DNA of 58,487 nucleotides from Streptomyces sp. Isolate_45 (GCF_024721315.2 NZ_JANFAK020000016.1:29184-87670); one strand, 5' to 3'. Numbered from the stretch's first letter, positions 1-9,353 are shown. Notes: generated by a model not told the origin, from the letters alone. Translations and numbers: made by a program.

Positions 1-23
1 CCCACCCCCTGGTGGGGGGTGGG
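1..23 (-). terminator. possible terminator hairpin at window edge
   Basis: A perfect 9-bp stem (CCCACCCCC, 1-9, with GGGGGTGGG, 15-23) with a 5-base loop lies about 115 bases downstream of the lipoprotein gene on the minus strand. There is no T tract, and the hairpin may continue beyond the window, so termination is only an inference. Confidence 0.35.
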
Positions 24-74
24 CCCCCGGCCTGTCCGCACGGCGTGGCGGGCGGGCCGTTACGCCCCCGGTCG

Positions 75-106
75 GTGTGTCGTGGACCCGGTGTGTCGTG
101 GACCCG
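75..106. repeat. 16-bp tandem repeat
   Basis: Two exact copies of GTGTGTCGTGGACCCG (75-90 and 91-106) are followed by a decayed third copy (GTGGGTCC). They sit in the noncoding stretch downstream of the lipoprotein gene. No function is visible. Confidence 0.8.
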
Positions 107-136
107 GTGGGTCCTGCCCGGTGTGGGGCGGCGCGG

Positions 137-601
137 TTACTTCGGGAGGGCGGGGAGGGAGGGGAGCTTGCCCGGCTCGCTCTTCTGGAAGGTGTCGGTG
201 CCGGCGGCGCCCTCCCAGGTGACCTTCAGGGTGGTGGCGTCGACGGAGTCGACCTTGCCCTTCGCCCGCTGGGCGCCGGCCGGGCACTTCAGGTCGATGG
301 TCTTGCCGTTGGTGGTGCCCTCGCAGGTGAGACCGGTGGCGGCCTCGACGACGAACGCGATCTGCCCCTTGACGGTCAGGATGACGCCCTTGCCCGGCGT
401 GGCCATGGCGATCCAGCCGCCCTCCAGGCTGCCGCCCTTGGCGTCGCCGGCCGGCGCCGGGCTGCCGGGCGCGGGGGTCGACGAGGCGCCCCCGGCGGGC
501 TTGTCGGCGGTCGGGGTGTTCTCGCTGCCGCAGCCGGTCAGGGTGAGGACGGCCACGGCGGCGGTGGTGGCGGCGATGGAGAGGCGCAGGTGGTTGAGCA
601 C
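137..601 (-). CDS. secreted lipoprotein, unknown function
   Basis: The 154-residue product has a signal peptide ending in the lipobox LTGC, so it should be lipid-anchored on the outer face of the membrane. A linker rich in Ala, Pro, Gly and Ser follows, then a small domain of about 95 residues with short beta-like segments (LEGGWIAM, GVILTVKGQIAFVV, TTLKVTWEG) and one Cys pair (LTCEG, DLKCP). The GTG at 601 is chosen over the more upstream ATG because a GGGGGA ribosome site sits six bases before it and the signal peptide then has normal length. The domain is reminiscent of the outer domain of the kinase at 14042 (both have a GxW strand followed by a Cys pair), but this is only an impression. 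No named family recognised. Confidence 0.75.
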   Translation of the reverse strand: MLNHLRLSIAATTAAVAVLTLTGCGSENTPTADKPAGGASSTPAPGSPAPAGDAKGGSLEGGWIAMATPGKGVILTVKGQIAFVVEAATGLTCEGTTNGKTIDLKCPAGAQRAKGKVDSVDATTLKVTWEGAAGTDTFQKSEPGKLPSLPALPK

Positions 602-694
602 GGGAAGTCCCCCAGGTAAGGCGAGTTGATCGGCGGAACGCGCCAAACTACCAGCCGTTCGGGTGACGGTCGGAACCCCGCGCCGGGCGGCGTG

Positions 695-1555
695 TCACAG
701 GTACTGGGCGAAGTCGTCCAGGGTGCGGAGGATCTCCGCCTCGCGGGCCGAGGGGAGTTGGAGGACGACCTCCTCGATGCCCAGCTCGGCGTAGTGGCCC
801 AGTTTGCCGGGGCTGGGCTGGACCGCGTACGGGACCACCTGGAGGGTCTTGGGGTCGCGGCCCGCCGCCTCCCAGGCCTGTCGCAGGACCGGTAGGGACT
901 CGGTCAGGCCGCGGCCGCCGATGGGGAGCCAACCGTCCGAGTGGTCGACGATCGCCGAGAACAGCTTCGGTCCCGCGGACCCACCGATCAGGGTCCGCGG
1001 CCCGTACAGGGGCTGTCCGGCGGCCAGTTCGCGGGGAGCCTGTACCGGCTTGGGGTGGGCGGAGCTCGCCTGCACGGAGCCGTACGGGCCCTCGTGGGCG
1101 GTGGGTCGTGGAGCCCACAGGGCGCGCATCAGGGCCATGTTGTCGCGGACGCGTTCGCGGCGGGTGGGCCAGTCGACTCCGTGGTCGGCGGCCTCCTCGA
1201 CGTTCCAGCCGTAGCCGATTCCGAGGGTGACGCGGCCGTTGCTGAGGTGGTCGAGGGTGGCGACCTGCTTGGCGAGACCGATGGGGTCGTGCTGGGCGAC
1301 GAGGGTGATGCCGGTGCCGAGGTGGAGCCGTTCGGTGACCGCGGCGGCCTGGCCGAGGGCGACGAACGGGTCGAGGGTGCGCCCGTACTGCTCGGGCAGG
1401 TCGCCGCCCATGGGGGCGGGCGTGGCGCGGCTGACGGGGATGTGGGTGTGCTCGGGGAGGTACAGGCCGGAGAAGCCGCGCTCTTCGAGGGAACGGGCCA
1501 GCCGGGTGGGGGAGATGGTCAGGTCGGTGAGGAAGATGGTCGTGGCGATCCGCAT
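695..1555 (-). CDS. LLM-class F420-dependent oxidoreductase
   Basis: The 286-residue product is a luciferase-like TIM-barrel protein of the F420-dependent type: N-terminal TTIFLTDLTISPTRLARSLE, then LYLPEHTHIP, LGTGITLVAQHDPIGLAKQ and TLGIGYGWNVEE, all typical of this branch. Such enzymes transfer hydride between reduced F420 and organic substrates; the substrate cannot be read from sequence. The ATG at 1555 follows GGAGG by 11 bases and gives the conserved family start; longer readings run through noncoding sequence. The F420 side-ring gene fbiC lies 5 kb away on the same strand, so the cofactor is made by this organism. Cytoplasmic, apparently monocistronic. Confidence 0.85.
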   Translation of the reverse strand: MRIATTIFLTDLTISPTRLARSLEERGFSGLYLPEHTHIPVSRATPAPMGGDLPEQYGRTLDPFVALGQAAAVTERLHLGTGITLVAQHDPIGLAKQVATLDHLSNGRVTLGIGYGWNVEEAADHGVDWPTRRERVRDNMALMRALWAPRPTAHEGPYGSVQASSAHPKPVQAPRELAAGQPLYGPRTLIGGSAGPKLFSAIVDHSDGWLPIGGRGLTESLPVLRQAWEAAGRDPKTLQVVPYAVQPSPGKLGHYAELGIEEVVLQLPSAREAEILRTLDDFAQYL

Positions 1556-1648
1556 GGGCGCGTGCACCTCCGAGACGTGGGAGGGACACGGTAAGGCCTT
1601 GCGGGCGAGGCCGGCAGGGTCACACGACGGCGTGGAGAGGTGGATGGC

Positions 1649-2395
1649 GTGAGGGGCACGGAGACGATCACGGTGCCGGAGGCGTTGCACGGCTACCCGG
1701 GGGTGGCCTTCGGCGGCTACGTGGCGGGGCTGCTGGCCGCGCGGATGGCGGCCCCGGCCGAGGGGGAGGCGGTACGGGTGGATTTCCGGCGGCCCGTCGC
1801 GACGCGGACGCCGGTCCGGCCGGAGCCGGGTCCCGAGGGGGTGTCCCTGCTGGACGGGGACGGGGGGCTGCTCGCCGCCGCCGTGACGGTCGCGGCACCG
1901 CTCGGGGAGCTGCCCGCGCCGCCCTCCTGGGCGGAGGCCGTGAAGGCCGCCGACACCTACCGGGCGGATCCGCCGGACGGGCAGGTCGACTGTTTCGGCT
2001 GCGGTCTCGGCCGGACCCCGGCGACGGGGCTGCGCCTGCACTGCGGGCGGGTGCCCGGCCGGGACCTCGTCGCCGCCGCCTGGACGCCCGGAGTCGAACT
2101 CGCCGGGCCGGACGGGGCGTTGCCGGCCGAGCTGGTGTGGGGAGCGCTGGACTGTCCCGGCAACGCGGCGGGCCGGTTGCTCGCGGGCGGCCCGGCCGGC
2201 GCCGTCACGGCCTCCCTGACGGCGCGGCTGCTGCGGCCCGTGCCCGTGCCCGTGGCGGGGGAGGGGCTGGTCTCGTACGCCTGGCTGCTCGGGGTGGAGG
2301 GGCGCAAGTGCGAGGTGGGTACCGCCCTGGTCGCGCCGGACGGTGAACCGTACGCGTACGCACGGGCGTTGTGGATCCGGCCACGGACCGCGTAG
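1649..2395 (+). CDS. hotdog-fold (thioesterase-like) protein
   Basis: The 248-residue product looks like a double-hotdog protein. The first half contains the helix-capping GVAFGGYVAGLLAARM segment, the middle has a CFGCG motif followed by GLRLHCG, and the second half ends with KCEVGTALVAPDGEPYAYARALWI, a typical last hotdog strand. CFxCG...GLxL is common in acyl-CoA thioesterase-like proteins of actinobacteria. The GTG at 1649 is preferred because GGAGAGG ends eight bases before it; another in-frame GTG at 1640 overlaps that site. Substrate unknown. It is divergent from the LLM oxidoreductase and ends 73 bases before the kinase gene. Confidence 0.6.
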   Translation: MRGTETITVPEALHGYPGVAFGGYVAGLLAARMAAPAEGEAVRVDFRRPVATRTPVRPEPGPEGVSLLDGDGGLLAAAVTVAAPLGELPAPPSWAEAVKAADTYRADPPDGQVDCFGCGLGRTPATGLRLHCGRVPGRDLVAAAWTPGVELAGPDGALPAELVWGALDCPGNAAGRLLAGGPAGAVTASLTARLLRPVPVPVAGEGLVSYAWLLGVEGRKCEVGTALVAPDGEPYAYARALWIRPRTA

Positions 2396-2468
2396 CGGCG
2401 GTGGAGCGGGGCGGGGCCGGGGCAGGCTCGGTCATACTGGCGGCGGTATCGCGGAGGGGGCGTGCGCA

Positions 2469-3965
2469 GTGGGGTACGGGACGACTGATCCGCCGGAGCG
2501 GATCGGCGCGTACGCCGTCGAGCGGGAGCTGGGCGCGGGCGGCATGGGGACGGTGTATCTGGCCCGGTCGCGGGGCGGCCGGGCCGTCGCGGTCAAGGTG
2601 GTGCGGCCGGAGCTGGCCTCCGATCCGCACTTTCGGGAGCGGTTCCGCGCGGAGGTCGAGGCGGCCCGCAAGGTCGGCGGTTTCCACACGGCCCCGGTCG
2701 TGGACGCCGATCCGGACGCGGACGTGCCCTGGCTGGCGACGGCGTACGTACCCGGGCCCACCCTGTCGGGGCTGTTGGCGGAGCAGGGTCCGATGGACGG
2801 GGCCCGGCTGAGGGCGCTGGGGGCCGCGCTGGCGGAGGCGTTGCAGGCCGTGCACGCCTGCGGGCTGGTCCACCGGGACCTTAAGCCGGGCAACATCATC
2901 ATGGCCGGGGACGGGCCCCGGGTCCTCGACTTCGGCATTGCCCGGGCCGTTGAATCGACCCGGCTGACCTCCACGGGCACGGCGTTCGGCACGCCCGGCT
3001 TCCTGGCCCCCGAGCAGGCGCAGGGGCTGGAGGTGAGCGGCGCGGCCGACGTGTTCGCGCTGGGCGCCGTACTGGTCGCGGCGGCCGGGGGCAGTGCCTT
3101 CGGGGAGGGTACGCCGCTCGGGCTGATGTACCGGTCGGTGCACGAGCGGGCGGACGTGTCCGCGGTGCCGGAGGGGCTGCGGGCGGTGGTCACCGCCTGC
3201 CTCGCGAAGGACCCGGCGGGGCGGCCGACGCCGGAGGAGCTGTTGGACCTGTTCGCGCCGGGCCCGGGGTTGGTCCCGCGGACTCCTGACGGGCGGGCGT
3301 CCGGCCCGTCGGGTCCTACCCGGCGGGCCCGTGCCGCGTCGACTCCCGCCCCGACGGTTCCCCCCGAGCCGGTTCCCACGGCGTCGGCCCCCACCGAGCC
3401 GGTTCCCGCCCCGACGGTTCCCCCCGAGTCGGTTCCCACCGAGTCGGCCCCCGGCCCCGCGGCCACGCGGGTGGCCCCGGGGGAGTCGGAGCCGCCGGCG
3501 GAGAGGGAGGGTCCCTGGCGCTTTTCGCCCCTGGTCACGGTGCTCACGTTCGTCATCCTGGGGGCCGTGATCATCGTGCCGTTCGCCCTGGCCGCGTGGC
3601 GCGACGGCCGGGGTGACAAGGGAGGGGCGTCCCCGTCGCCGTCCCCCTCCGTGTCCGCCTCCCGGTCGCCGTCGGCCGGTGCGGACACCCCGGCCTCCGG
3701 CGCGACGTCCCAGGGGGTCGTGGTCCTGATCAGTACCCGTGAGTCGAGCTGGATCTCCGTGAAGGACCACGGCGGGCGCCTGCTCTTCGACGGGACCATG
3801 GGCGCGGGCGAGAGCCGGACCTTCACGGACGGCGATTCGATCGACCTCGTATTGGGTGACGCGGGAGCCGTCGACCTCGTCGTCAACGGCAAGGCGGTCC
3901 AGGACGATTTCCGGTCCGGTCAGGTGGAACGCCTCACCTACACGAGGGATGCCCCCCGCCCCTAG
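2469..3965 (+). CDS. membrane Ser/Thr protein kinase with RodZ-type outer domain
   Basis: The 498-residue product has a complete Hanks-type kinase domain at about 12-270: glycine loop GAGGMG, Lys43, HRDLKPGN with Asp137, DFG at 154-156, APEQ. A Pro/Thr/Ala-rich linker with imperfect VPPE.VPT repeats follows, then one membrane segment near 353-378. The outside part is not PASTA. Residues about 417-495 (SSWISVKDHGGRLLFDG, GESRTF, LGDAGAVDLVVNGK) match the pattern of the DUF4115 domain found at the C-terminus of RodZ, a cell-shape protein. GGAGGGGG eight bases before the GTG at 2469 fixes the start. The kinase should sense something at the wall and phosphorylate cytoplasmic targets. The domain match is from memory of the family, not from a search. 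Confidence 0.9.
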   Translation: MGYGTTDPPERIGAYAVERELGAGGMGTVYLARSRGGRAVAVKVVRPELASDPHFRERFRAEVEAARKVGGFHTAPVVDADPDADVPWLATAYVPGPTLSGLLAEQGPMDGARLRALGAALAEALQAVHACGLVHRDLKPGNIIMAGDGPRVLDFGIARAVESTRLTSTGTAFGTPGFLAPEQAQGLEVSGAADVFALGAVLVAAAGGSAFGEGTPLGLMYRSVHERADVSAVPEGLRAVVTACLAKDPAGRPTPEELLDLFAPGPGLVPRTPDGRASGPSGPTRRARAASTPAPTVPPEPVPTASAPTEPVPAPTVPPESVPTESAPGPAATRVAPGESEPPAEREGPWRFSPLVTVLTFVILGAVIIVPFALAAWRDGRGDKGGASPSPSPSVSASRSPSAGADTPASGATSQGVVVLISTRESSWISVKDHGGRLLFDGTMGAGESRTFTDGDSIDLVLGDAGAVDLVVNGKAVQDDFRSGQVERLTYTRDAPRP

Positions 3966-3974
3966 GACCTGTCG

Positions 3975-5363
3975 TCAGGCGCGCGGGTAGCGGGCCAGCC
4001 AGCCGGGGGCGGAGGCGGAGGGGCCGTGGAGGGCCGGGCCCTGGGTCATTTCGAGGGCGAAGTCGTCGGCGAGTTCCAGGATCGTGGCGCGGCCCTCCAG
4101 GTCGGCCAGCCAGGCGGGCGGCAGGGCCGTTTCGCCGTGGAGGGCGCCGAGCAGGGCTCCGCAGAGGGCGCCGGTGGCGGTGGAGTCGCCGCCGTGGTTG
4201 ACCGCGAGGCGCAGCCCGTGCGGGACGTCCTCGGCGACGAGGGCGCAGTACACGGCGACGGCGAGGGCGTCCTCGGCGTCGCGGCCGTCGCCGGGGGAGA
4301 GGGATTCGACGGCCCTGGGGCTCGGTGCCTGGAGGGTGACGGCGGCGACGGCCCGTTGGAGGGCGTCGGTCACCGGCTGGTGGCCGGGGCGGGTGCCGAG
4401 CAGGCCGAGGGCGCGCCGGACGGCGGCGTCGAGGGTTTCGCCGCGGGTCAGGCCGTGGACGATGACGGCGAGGGAGCCGGCGGAGAGGTACGCGGTGGGG
4501 TGGCCGTGGCTCTGGGTGGCGCACTCGACGGCGAGTTGGAGGACGAGGGCGGGTTCCCAGCCGACGAGCAGGCCGAAGGGGGCCGAGCGGACGGTGGCGG
4601 CGGCGTCGCGTGCGGTGGGGTTCTTCGGCTGTTCCAGGGTGCCGAGGATGTCGTCGGCGAAGCCGGTCAGGCAGGCGCGGTCGGGGCCGCGGCGGGCGTA
4701 GAGCCATTCCTCGCCGGCGAGCCAGCCGTTGTCCTTGCGGCGTTCGTCGGGGCCCCAGTCGTGTTGGGTGGCGGCCCAGCGCAGGTAGGCGCGGTGGACG
4801 TCGGTCGGCGGGTGCCAGCCGCCGGTGTCGCGGCGTACGTGGGCCCGTATCAGGCCGTCGACGGTGAACAGGGTGAGCTGCGTGGAGGCGGTGACGGTGC
4901 CGCGGCGGCCGTGGGCGGGGGCGGGTTCGGTCAGGCCGGCCAGGCCGTGGGTCTCGCGGATGCCGCTCAGGGAGAGGCCGGCGACGGGTGCGCCGAGGGC
5001 GTCGCCGATCGCGGTGCCGAGGAGGGTGCCGCGTACCCGGCTGCGGAAGTCCTGTTGTTCGGTGCGGCCCCACAGGGCGGTGGCCACCCCGGCGGACGTG
5101 GCCGGACCCGGGCCCGCGGTGGCCGGCGGTGCGGTGCGGGTCGGCGGGGTGCCGGTCGGTGCGGGTGCGGTGGTCGGTGCGGTTCCCGTCGGTGCGTCGG
5201 GTGCGTCCGTTGCGGTCTTCGTCGCGATGTCGGTCGTCCCGGTCGTCCCGGTCGTCCCGGTCGTGCCGGTCGTGCCGGTACTTCCGATCGTGCCGGTCGT
5301 CGCGGATTCCGGCGCCGCCCCCGCGGGCGCCGGTGCCGCAGCTCTTGACATGGCTGTGTCCAT
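3975..5363 (-). CDS. ADP-ribosylglycohydrolase family protein, metal site altered
   Basis: The 462-residue product starts with about 95 residues of Thr/Gly/Pro-rich low complexity encoded by 9-bp DNA repeats, followed by an ADP-ribosylglycohydrolase domain (RGTLLGTAIGDALGAP at 111-126, QLTLFTVDGL, NHGGDSTATGAL near 389). The family normally binds two Mg ions through T-D-D-T and a late D-x-D-T motif. Here the first is T-A-S-T (158-161) and the second reads D-S-T-A (393-396), so three of the usual acidic ligands are missing. The enzyme may be inactive or may use its fold differently. GGGGGG eight bases before the ATG at 5363 supports the start. It is convergent with the kinase, nine bases apart. 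Confidence 0.85.
   Translation of the reverse strand: MDTAMSRAAAPAPAGAAPESATTGTIGSTGTTGTTGTTGTTGTTDIATKTATDAPDAPTGTAPTTAPAPTGTPPTRTAPPATAGPGPATSAGVATALWGRTEQQDFRSRVRGTLLGTAIGDALGAPVAGLSLSGIRETHGLAGLTEPAPAHGRRGTVTASTQLTLFTVDGLIRAHVRRDTGGWHPPTDVHRAYLRWAATQHDWGPDERRKDNGWLAGEEWLYARRGPDRACLTGFADDILGTLEQPKNPTARDAAATVRSAPFGLLVGWEPALVLQLAVECATQSHGHPTAYLSAGSLAVIVHGLTRGETLDAAVRRALGLLGTRPGHQPVTDALQRAVAAVTLQAPSPRAVESLSPGDGRDAEDALAVAVYCALVAEDVPHGLRLAVNHGGDSTATGALCGALLGALHGETALPPAWLADLEGRATILELADDFALEMTQGPALHGPSASAPGWLARYPRA
5232..5303. repeat. 9-bp tandem repeat inside coding sequence
   Basis: Eight consecutive 9-bp units of the type GGTCGTCCC (three exact, then GGTCGTGCC twice and three diverged units) encode the Thr-Gly-Thr tract near the N-terminus of the ADP-ribosylglycohydrolase-like protein on the minus strand. 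Because the unit is a multiple of three, copy-number change would alter linker length without a frameshift. Confidence 0.9.
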
Positions 5364-5586
5364 TGCTGTTTCCCCCCAGGGTTCGGCGTGACTGTAGTGG
5401 ACAGGTTCGGTCGATTCCGGAAGGAGTCCGTCAGCTCGCCCTTAAGTGACCGGAGAACGGCCGGAATGCGAACAGTTCCAGCCGCCATCCCATCATGTGG
5501 CACGTTTTGCCAGTCGCCTTCCCGGTGGCTGTTTCCGGCCACGCCTCGTTCACGCGGTGTTCTGCCGCGGCCCACAGCCTCGGGGC

Positions 5587-6672
5587 ATGAAGAAGGCACT
5601 CCTCGCCGCGACCGTCGTCGCCTCCGCGCTCACCGCCTCCCTGGTCGTGATCCCCTCCGCCTCGGCCTCCGGCTGGGACCTCCCCCGGCACAACGGCCAC
5701 CACGGCGCCCGTTCCGACATCCCCTTCACCGAGGCCACCGTCACGGCCTCCGGCGACGGCTCCTTCACGCTGAAGTGGAACGCCAAGGGCACCAAGCGCG
5801 TCGCGATCAGAGCGAACGGCAAGGTCGTCGCCAAGGGCGGCGCCCAGGGCCGGGCCGTGGTCAAGGGCCTGCCCGCCGCGGACCGTCAGTGGTTCGACTT
5901 CGAGCCGGAGCGCGGCGAGGGCCTGCGCCTCGCCGACCGTCTGATCGCGCTGGAGGGCACCGCCAACTTCCGTGACGCGGGCGGCTACCGCACCACCAAC
6001 GGCCAGTGGGTCAGGATGGGCGAGATCTACCGATCCGACGCACTCAACAAGCTCACCGCGAACGACCTCGCCAAGCTGCAGCGACTGCGCGTGAAGACCA
6101 TCTTCGACCTGCGCATGGAGGACGAGCGCACCAAGGACGCCGACAAGGTCCCGGCGGGCGCCAAGTACGTCGTCGCGGACGTCTTCGCCGGCTCCGGCTC
6201 CTTCCAGTCCCTGCCCAAGACCCCCGACGAGGCCGTCAAGGCCATGATCGACGCCGAGAAGAACATGGTCTCCGGCGAGGGCGGAAAGAAGGCCTACACC
6301 CGGGTCTTCCAGGGCATCCAGAACGACCGCGGCCGCTCCGTCCTCTTCCACTGCACCGCCGGCAAGGACCGTACGGGCTGGGCGAACGCCGCGCTGCTGA
6401 CCGCCCTCGGCGTCCCCCGCGCCACCGTCGAGGCCGACTACCTGGCCAGCAACGACTACCGCAAGGCCGCCAACGACGCGATCCTCTCCCACCTGCCGCC
6501 CCAGCAGGCCGCCGTCTACAAGCCGCTCCTCGACGTCCGCCCCGAGTACCTGAACGCGGGCTACGACGAGGTCAAGGCCGAGTACGGCACCTTCGACCGC
6601 TACCTGAAGGACGGCCTCGGCGTCGACTCCCGCGAGCTCCGTGAACTCCGCGAGGACCTCCTCGTCGGCTGA
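5587..6672 (+). CDS. secreted tyrosine phosphatase-like protein
   Basis: The 361-residue product begins with a signal peptide (MKKALLAATVVASALTASLV, cleavage near SASA), then a beta-rich segment of about 80 residues, then a phosphatase domain of the PtpB/Y_phosphatase3 type. Key elements are TANFRDAGGY, RSDAL and the P-loop HCTAGKDRTGW with catalytic Cys256. Proteins of this group remove phosphate from Tyr or other residues, sometimes from phosphoinositides; the export signal puts this one outside the membrane. The ATG at 5587 gives a perfect signal peptide but has only a weak ribosome site. It converges with fbiC across a strong hairpin. Confidence 0.9.
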   Translation: MKKALLAATVVASALTASLVVIPSASASGWDLPRHNGHHGARSDIPFTEATVTASGDGSFTLKWNAKGTKRVAIRANGKVVAKGGAQGRAVVKGLPAADRQWFDFEPERGEGLRLADRLIALEGTANFRDAGGYRTTNGQWVRMGEIYRSDALNKLTANDLAKLQRLRVKTIFDLRMEDERTKDADKVPAGAKYVVADVFAGSGSFQSLPKTPDEAVKAMIDAEKNMVSGEGGKKAYTRVFQGIQNDRGRSVLFHCTAGKDRTGWANAALLTALGVPRATVEADYLASNDYRKAANDAILSHLPPQQAAVYKPLLDVRPEYLNAGYDEVKAEYGTFDRYLKDGLGVDSRELRELREDLLVG

Positions 6673-6702
6673 CCCGACCCGACCCGGCCCGGCGGGAGGT
6701 GA

Positions 6703-6735
6703 GCGGGAGCCCGGCCGGCCCGGCCGGGCTCCCGC
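6703..6735. terminator. bidirectional terminator between phosphatase and fbiC
   Basis: A 16-bp perfect inverted repeat (GCGGGAGCCCGGCCGG, one centre base, then its complement) lies between two convergent genes. The innermost pairs must open to make a loop. It is symmetric and lacks a clear T tract in either direction. Confidence 0.7.
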
Positions 6736-6749
6736 GCGCGCAAGCCCGG

Positions 6750-9341
6750 TCAGTCCAGGACCGGGAGCAGCTCCGGCAGGTGGCCGTCCGAGGCGCGGGC
6801 CGCGTCCTGCCGCTCCTGCGGCACCTCGCCGTAGAGGGTCGTACGGGCCTTCGCCGGCCGGCCGGCCGCCTCCGCGACCGCGATCAGGTCCCGGACCGAC
6901 TTGTACGAGCCGTAACCGGATCCGGCCATCCGGGAGATGGTCTCCTCCATCAGGGTCCCGCCCAGGTCGTTGGCTCCGGACCGGAGCATCTCGGCCGCGC
7001 CGTCCGCGCCCAGTTTCACCCAACTGGTCTGGATGTTGGTGATGTGCGGGTGGAGCAGCAGCCGGGCCATCGCGGTGACCGCCCGGTTGTCGCGGACCGT
7101 GGGGCCGGGCCGGGCGATGCCCGCCAGGTAGACGGGCGCGTTGGTGTGGATGAAGGGCAGTGTCACGAACTCGGTGAAGCCCTCCACGCCCTTGGCGAGG
7201 GCCGCCTGCTGGATCCGCGTCAGCGTCCGGAAGTGGCCGAGCCAGTGCCGGGGCTGGTCGACGTGGCCGTACATCATCGTGGAGGAGGAGCGGATGCCGA
7301 GCTCGTGCGCCGTGGAGATGACGTCGATCCAGTCGGCGGTCGGCAGCTTGCCCTTGGTGAGGACCCAACGGACCTCGTCGTCGAGGATCTCCGCCGCCGT
7401 GCCCGGGATGGAGTCCAGACCGGCCTCCTTGGCCGCCGTCAGCCAGTCCCGTACGGACATGCCCGTGCGGGTGGCGCCGTTCTCGACCTCCATCGGGGAG
7501 AAGGCGTGCACGTGCATGCCGGGGACGCGCTCCTTCACGGCCCGCGCGATGTCGAAGTAGGCGGTACCGGGCAGGTCCGGGTGGATGCCGCCCTGCATGC
7601 ACACCTCGACCGCGCCCACGTCCCACGCCTGGGCGGCCCGGTCGGCGACCTGGTCCAGGGACAGGGTGTAGGCGTCGGCGTCCGTGCGGCGCTGCGCGAA
7701 GGCGCAGAAACGGCAGCCGGTGTAACAGACGTTGGTGAAGTTGATGTTCCGGGTGACGACGTACGTGACCTCCTCGCCCACCACCGACTTGCGCAGGTCG
7801 TCCGCGATCCGGCACAGGGCGTCCAGGGCGGGGCCGTCCGCGTGCAGCAGGGCCAGGGCCTGCGCGTCGGTCAGCGCGGTGGGGTCGTCGGCGGCCTGCG
7901 CGAGCGCGGCCCGTACGTCGGTGTCGATGCGCTCGGGCACCATGCCGGGGGCGGCGGCCTCGCGCAGCGCGTCCCAGTCGCCGTAGACGTGGTCGAAGTC
8001 CTCGCGGCGGTCGCCGGTGCGGCCCTCGGTGTCGATGGTGGTGTGCAGGTCGGTGCGGCCGTACGCGGCGAAGCCCTCGTCGGGCTCCTGCCAGGGGCGG
8101 CCCTCGACCGTCGCGGACTCGTTCGCCATGCCCGTCTCCGGGTCGGCCAGGGCGCGGACGTGCGGCAGCAGCCGGGGGTCCAGCCAGGGCTCGCCGCGTC
8201 GCAGGAACTCCGGGTAGATGGTGAGGCGTTCGCGCAGCTCGAAGCCGGCGGCCGCCGTGCGCGCGGCCAGCTCCTCGATGTGGGGCCAGGGCCGCTCCGG
8301 GTTCACGTGGTCGGGGGTCAGGGGGGACACCCCGCCCCAGTCGTCGATGCCCGCGCCGATGAGCAGCGCGTACTCGGCGTCGACCAGGTTCGGCGGGGCC
8401 TGGATGCGGGCGCCGGGGCCGAGGATGTGCCGGGCGACGGCGATGGCGGCGGCCAGCTCCTCCAGTTCCGCGTCGGGCATGCCGCGCATCGCGGTGTCCG
8501 GCTTGGCGCGGAAGTTCTGGACGATGACCTCCTGGAGGCCCTGGTAGCTGCGCTGGATCCGGCGCAGCTCGAAGAAGGCCTCGGCGCGCTCCTCGTATGT
8601 CTCCCCGATGCCGATGAGGACACCGGTGGTGAAGGGGACGTTGGAGCGGCCGGCGTCCTCCAGGACCCGCAGGCGTACGGCGGGGTCCTTGTCGGGGGAG
8701 CCGTGGTGCGGGCCGCCGGGCTCGGACCACAGGCGGCCGGCGGTGGTCTCCAGCATCATGCCCATCGACGGGGCGACGGGCTTGAGGCGCTGGAGTTCGG
8801 ACCAGGTCATGACGCCGGGGTTGAGGTGGGGGAGCAGCCCCGTCTCCTCCAGGACCCGGATCGCCATGGCCCGTACGTAGGCGAGGGTGTCGTCGTAGCC
8901 GTGCGCGTCGAGCCATTCGCGGGCCTCGGGCCAGCGGTCCTCGGGTCGGTCGCCGAGGGTGAACAGGGCTTCCTTGCAGCCCATCGCCGCGCCTTCGCGG
9001 GCGATGGCGAGGACCTCGTCGGGCGACAGGTACATGCCGTGGCCGGCGCGGCGGAGCTTGCCGGGCACGGTGACGAAGGTGCAGTAGTGGCACTTGTCGC
9101 GGCAGAGGCGGGTGAGGGGGATGAAGACCTTGCGCGAGTACGTGATGACGCCGGGCCGGCCGGCGGCGGCGAGCCCGGCGTCCCGGACCCGTGCCGCGGA
9201 GGCGGCGAGGTCCTTGAGGGCCTCGCCGCGCGCCCGCAGGAGTACGGCTGCCTCGGTCGCGTCCAGCGCGACGCCGTCGCGGGCCCGCCGCAGCGCGCGC
9301 CGCATCGCGTTGTCGGTCGGAGCGTCACTCGGAGTGGTCAT
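6750..9341 (-). CDS. fbiC: bifunctional FO synthase (CofG/CofH fusion)
   Basis: The 863-residue product is the fused two-domain radical-SAM enzyme that condenses a ribityl-diaminouracil with tyrosine to make FO, the deazaflavin core of coenzyme F420. Two radical-SAM cysteine triads are visible: CRDKCHYC (Cys80, 84, 87) in the CofG half, and CYTGCRFC near residue 540 in the CofH half. Length and domain order match actinobacterial FbiC. The ATG at 9341 has no ribosome site but TATGCT lies six bases upstream, which suggests a leaderless transcript. The SDR gene is 40 bases upstream on the same strand, so read-through is also possible. Confidence 0.97.
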   Translation of the reverse strand: MTTPSDAPTDNAMRRALRRARDGVALDATEAAVLLRARGEALKDLAASAARVRDAGLAAAGRPGVITYSRKVFIPLTRLCRDKCHYCTFVTVPGKLRRAGHGMYLSPDEVLAIAREGAAMGCKEALFTLGDRPEDRWPEAREWLDAHGYDDTLAYVRAMAIRVLEETGLLPHLNPGVMTWSELQRLKPVAPSMGMMLETTAGRLWSEPGGPHHGSPDKDPAVRLRVLEDAGRSNVPFTTGVLIGIGETYEERAEAFFELRRIQRSYQGLQEVIVQNFRAKPDTAMRGMPDAELEELAAAIAVARHILGPGARIQAPPNLVDAEYALLIGAGIDDWGGVSPLTPDHVNPERPWPHIEELAARTAAAGFELRERLTIYPEFLRRGEPWLDPRLLPHVRALADPETGMANESATVEGRPWQEPDEGFAAYGRTDLHTTIDTEGRTGDRREDFDHVYGDWDALREAAAPGMVPERIDTDVRAALAQAADDPTALTDAQALALLHADGPALDALCRIADDLRKSVVGEEVTYVVTRNINFTNVCYTGCRFCAFAQRRTDADAYTLSLDQVADRAAQAWDVGAVEVCMQGGIHPDLPGTAYFDIARAVKERVPGMHVHAFSPMEVENGATRTGMSVRDWLTAAKEAGLDSIPGTAAEILDDEVRWVLTKGKLPTADWIDVISTAHELGIRSSSTMMYGHVDQPRHWLGHFRTLTRIQQAALAKGVEGFTEFVTLPFIHTNAPVYLAGIARPGPTVRDNRAVTAMARLLLHPHITNIQTSWVKLGADGAAEMLRSGANDLGGTLMEETISRMAGSGYGSYKSVRDLIAVAEAAGRPAKARTTLYGEVPQERQDAARASDGHLPELLPVLD

Positions 9342-9347
9342 GGGGCG

Positions 9348-9353
9348 AGCATA
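9348..9353 (-). promoter_or_regulatory. -10 element for leaderless fbiC transcript
   Basis: TATGCT on the minus strand ends six bases before the fbiC ATG, with no ribosome site between. This spacing places the transcription start at or beside the A of the ATG. No good -35 box is visible (TTCGTG at 17-base spacing). Confidence 0.45.

Noticed and set aside
5431..9093. Very long minus-strand open frame (over 1200 codons)
   Set aside because: It runs across fbiC in another frame and across the opposite-strand phosphatase; its product is Arg/Pro/Gly-rich noise caused by high G+C. fbiC and the phosphatase have clear domains.
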